Part shown: positions 5,872 through 7,120 of the stretch, one piece after another | How the letters are laid out: each line of letters starts with the position of its first letter | Numbering within the stretch: the stretch's first letter is position 1 | Source: JACDAF01 sp036276035 | Lineage (GTDB): Bacteria > Chloroflexota > Limnocylindria > P2-11E | DNA length: 7,120 nucleotides | NCBI GenBank assembly: GCA_036276035.1 | Contig: DASUCM010000008.1 | Location: 1-7,120, forward strand | Direction of reading: 5' to 3' | The notes under the pieces: generated by a model | Told to the model about the DNA's origin: nothing | The model's input: only the letters and a program-made list of their open reading frames with translations | The model's database searches: none | Made by a program: the position numbers and the translations under genes

Positions 5872-5891
5872 CACTGACTATCATCAACGTC
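5872..5891. promoter_or_regulatory. 20-bp divergent intergenic region with -10-like hexamers on both strands
   Basis: Only 20 bp separate the HAD start (minus) from the tsaC start (plus). On the plus strand, TATCAT (5879-5884, five of six matches to TATAAT) ends 7 bp before the ATG at 5892, so transcription would begin at the start codon. On the minus strand, GATAGT (5882-5877) ends 5 bp before the ATG at 5871. Neither gene has a Shine-Dalgarno. The two hexamers overlap, so the promoters, if real, would compete. Any -35 elements would lie inside the opposite coding sequence, where none is convincing. Confidence 0.45.
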
Positions 5892-6494
5892 ATGAAGACG
5901 CGCCTCCTGCGGGCGGATGCGCCCGGGGCGGTGGAGGAGGCGGCGGCCGCGCTCTCCCGCGGGGAGCTCGTCGCCTTCCCGACCGACACGGTCTACGGGC
6001 TCGCGGCAGGGCACGACCACGTCCGCAAGCTGTTCCTCGCGAAGGACCGCCCGAAGGACAAGCGGATCCCCGTGCTGCTCTCCGACGCCTCGAATCTCGA
6101 CGCGAGCGCGATGGTCACGCCCGCCGCCCGGGCGCTCGCCGAGCGCTTCTGGCCGGGGCCGCTCTCGCTCGTGCTCGTCGCGCCGCGGCGTGGCACGCTC
6201 GCGTTCCGCGTCCCGGCGAACGACGTCGCGCGGCGGCTCATCGCGGCGAGCGGCGGCGGCCTTCCCGTGACGAGCGCGAACCGCTCCGGGCAGGGCGATT
6301 GCCGTACCGCGGAGGAGGTCATGGCGCAGCTCGACGGCCGGATCGGCCTCGTGCTCGACGGCGGCCCGTCGACCGGCGGCGTGCCTTCGACCGTCGTCGA
6401 CTGCACGACCGACCCGATCAAGATCCTGCGCGAGGGCGCCATCACCACGGCGCAGATCGAGGAAGCGCTCGCGAACGTCGAGGCCTACTCGTGA
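5892..6494 (+). CDS. tsaC: L-threonylcarbamoyladenylate synthase (Sua5/YrdC/TsaC family)
   Basis: Makes threonylcarbamoyl-AMP from threonine, bicarbonate and ATP, the first step of the t6A modification at A37 of ANN-decoding tRNAs. The 200-residue product is the YrdC domain alone, without the C-terminal Sua5 domain. Motifs: FPTDTVYGL (29-37), the nucleotide-binding basic stretch KDRPKDKRIPVLL (51-63), FWPGPLSLVL (86-95), FRVP (105-108), PVTSANRSG (125-133, the conserved SxN) and STVVD (166-170). ATG 5892 is the only reasonable start; the gene has no Shine-Dalgarno and a -10-like TATCAT sits 7 bp upstream, suggesting leaderless expression. Its TGA overlaps an ATG (TGATG 6492-6496) that opens only a five-codon frame. 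It heads the tsaC-rpiB-glyA unit; in many bacteria prmC is its immediate upstream neighbour, but not here. Confidence 0.94.
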   Translation: MKTRLLRADAPGAVEEAAAALSRGELVAFPTDTVYGLAAGHDHVRKLFLAKDRPKDKRIPVLLSDASNLDASAMVTPAARALAERFWPGPLSLVLVAPRRGTLAFRVPANDVARRLIAASGGGLPVTSANRSGQGDCRTAEEVMAQLDGRIGLVLDGGPSTGGVPSTVVDCTTDPIKILREGAITTAQIEEALANVEAYS

Positions 6495-6511
6495 TGGCGC
6501 GCGCGGCGTGA
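6494..6511 (+). other. Five-codon mini-ORF (M-A-R-A-A) between tsaC and rpiB
   Basis: An ATG sharing its first base with the end of the tsaC TGA stop opens a frame of five codons ending at TGA 6509-6511. The rpiB GTG follows 10 bp later in another frame. It might help ribosomes reach rpiB, which lacks a Shine-Dalgarno, or be chance. It is unlikely to make a functional peptide. Confidence 0.2.
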
Positions 6512-6521
6512 CGGCGCGCTC

Positions 6522-6965
6522 GTGAAGATCGGCCTCGCGGCCGACCACGCGGGGCAGTCGCTGAAGCGCGACCTGACGGAACACCTGCGCTCGCGCGGCC
6601 ACGAGGTCGTCGACTACGGCGCGAGCACGACCGATCCGGTCGACTACCCCGAGTACGCGACGAAGCTCGCGCGCGCGGTCGCCGCGCGCGAGGTGGAGCG
6701 CGGCATCTTCACCTGCGGCTCCGGGATCGGGCCGATGATCGCGGCGAACAAGATCAGGGGCGTCTATGCCGCCGTGGTGAGCGACGAGTGGTCCGCGCGG
6801 GACGCCGTCGAGCATGTCGCCGTGAACTACCTCACGCTCGGCGAGCGCGTCATCGGCGTCGAGCTGGCGAAGAGCATCGTGGACGCCTACCTCGGCGCGC
6901 AAGTGCAGGATGGGCGTCACAAGCGCCGCCGCGAGCAGATCGCCGCATTGGAGGGCACGTCATGA
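6522..6965 (+). CDS. rpiB: RpiB/LacAB-family sugar-phosphate isomerase (probable ribose-5-phosphate isomerase B)
   Basis: Predicted to interconvert ribose 5-phosphate and ribulose 5-phosphate in the pentose phosphate pathway. The 147 residues cover the whole family length. Conserved features: MKIGLAADHAG with D8-H9, the DYPEYA segment (41-46), the catalytic cysteine C65 in CGSGIG, AANK at 74-77, H98 (equivalent to E. coli H99), LTLGERVIG, and the tail GRHKRRREQI. Two active-site stretches depart from the norm: CGSGIGPM where relatives have G-M/I-S, and EHVAVN where relatives have HNDxN. A related isomerase substrate (such as a lactose/galactose-pathway or tetrulose phosphate) therefore cannot be excluded, though the glyA linkage favours a housekeeping enzyme. 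GTG 6522 is chosen because the family N-terminus begins exactly there; no Shine-Dalgarno is visible. The stop overlaps the glyA start (ATGA). Confidence 0.87.
   Translation: MKIGLAADHAGQSLKRDLTEHLRSRGHEVVDYGASTTDPVDYPEYATKLARAVAAREVERGIFTCGSGIGPMIAANKIRGVYAAVVSDEWSARDAVEHVAVNYLTLGERVIGVELAKSIVDAYLGAQVQDGRHKRRREQIAALEGTS
6666..6692. repeat. 10-bp perfect inverted repeat inside rpiB
   Basis: CTCGCGCGCG (6666-6675) and CGCGCGCGAG (6683-6692) are perfect complements around a 7-base loop CGGTCGC. In the reading frame it codes for part of LARAVAARE, an ordinary helix. It would form a very stable mRNA hairpin, but alternating CG arms arise easily in such GC-rich coding DNA. Confidence 0.5.
6950..6954 (+). 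promoter_or_regulatory. Strong Shine-Dalgarno (GGAGG) of glyA within the rpiB end
   Basis: GGAGG lies 7 bases before the glyA ATG at 6962 and inside the last codons of rpiB. It is one of only two clear Shine-Dalgarno sequences in the window, the other being GGGGGAG at 4207-4213 before the SRPBCC gene. It fixes the glyA start and suggests glyA is translated efficiently independent of coupling. Confidence 0.8.
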
Positions 6966-7120
6966 GCGAGATCGAGCGTGTCGACCCCGAGCTGTACGCG
7001 GCGATCGAGGGCGAGCGCCGGCGCCAGGTCGAGAAGATCGAGCTCATCGCGAGCGAGAACTACACGAGCGCCGCGGTGCTCGAGGCGGTCGGCAGCGTCC
7101 TCACGAACAAGTACGCCGAG
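6962..7120 (+). CDS. glyA: Serine hydroxymethyltransferase, N-terminal 53 codons (cut by window end)
   Basis: The enzyme interconverts serine plus tetrahydrofolate with glycine plus 5,10-methylene-tetrahydrofolate, using PLP. Only the first 53 of about 420 residues are present, but the family signature is unmistakable: IELIASENYTSAAVLEA followed by GSVLTNKYAE. S31, Y51 and E53 correspond to E. coli S35, Y55 and E57, the latter two being active-site residues; the window ends exactly at that Glu codon. The PLP lysine lies beyond the window. ATG 6962 overlaps the rpiB stop by 4 bp and has the GGAGG noted separately. Glycine made by Tdh-Kbl, encoded upstream, is a direct substrate for the reverse reaction. 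Confidence 0.95.
   Translation, partial: MSEIERVDPELYAAIEGERRRQVEKIELIASENYTSAAVLEAVGSVLTNKYAE

Noticed and set aside
5390..6511. Plus-strand open frame of about 370 codons over HAD and tsaC
   Set aside because: It is antisense to HAD and out of frame with tsaC; there are no motifs and the composition is typical of a shadow frame.

Overview
This is a GC-rich (roughly 70 % by eye), extremely compact bacterial chromosomal window. It has no RNA genes, insertion sequences, CRISPR arrays or phage genes. Ten genes can be called, and only about 140 bases lie outside them. Gene content and the tsaC-rpiB-glyA order suggest a high-GC Chloroflexota- or Actinomycetota-like environmental bacterium, but no marker here fixes the phylum and the assignment is tentative.

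Left part: a threonine/serine dehydratase-like gene runs leftward off the window (1-745, minus). It is divergent, across 39 bp, from a rightward unit prmC-kbl-tdh (785-3800). PrmC methylates release factors. Kbl and Tdh together convert threonine to glycine plus acetyl-CoA. The genes of this unit overlap by 4 bp and 1 bp.

Middle: a 52-bp gap carries a near-consensus sigma-70 promoter and repeated operator-like motifs. It drives a three-gene cassette: an ArsR-type repressor, an SRPBCC/AHSA1 protein and a PhnB-like VOC protein (3853-5164). These are chained by 4-bp overlaps. The cassette meets a leftward HAD hydrolase gene (5161-5871, minus) tail to tail, with both stop codons in one CTAG.

Right part: 20 bp beyond the HAD start, a rightward unit tsaC/sua5-rpiB-glyA begins (5892 to beyond 7120). 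It makes threonylcarbamoyl-AMP for tRNA t6A, a RpiB-family sugar-phosphate isomerase, and serine hydroxymethyltransferase (cut by the window end).

Functional theme: five of the ten genes use threonine, or glycine derived from it (dehydratase, Tdh, Kbl, TsaC, GlyA). PrmC and TsaC/Sua5 genes are often neighbours in bacteria; here they are about 4.3 kb apart, with kbl-tdh, the ArsR cassette and the HAD gene between them. I see no clearly novel defence or mobile system. The best leads are the operator architecture at 3807-3876, the HAD protein lacking the usual acid/base Asp, the divergent RpiB active site, and leaderless-looking starts at both divergent gene pairs.
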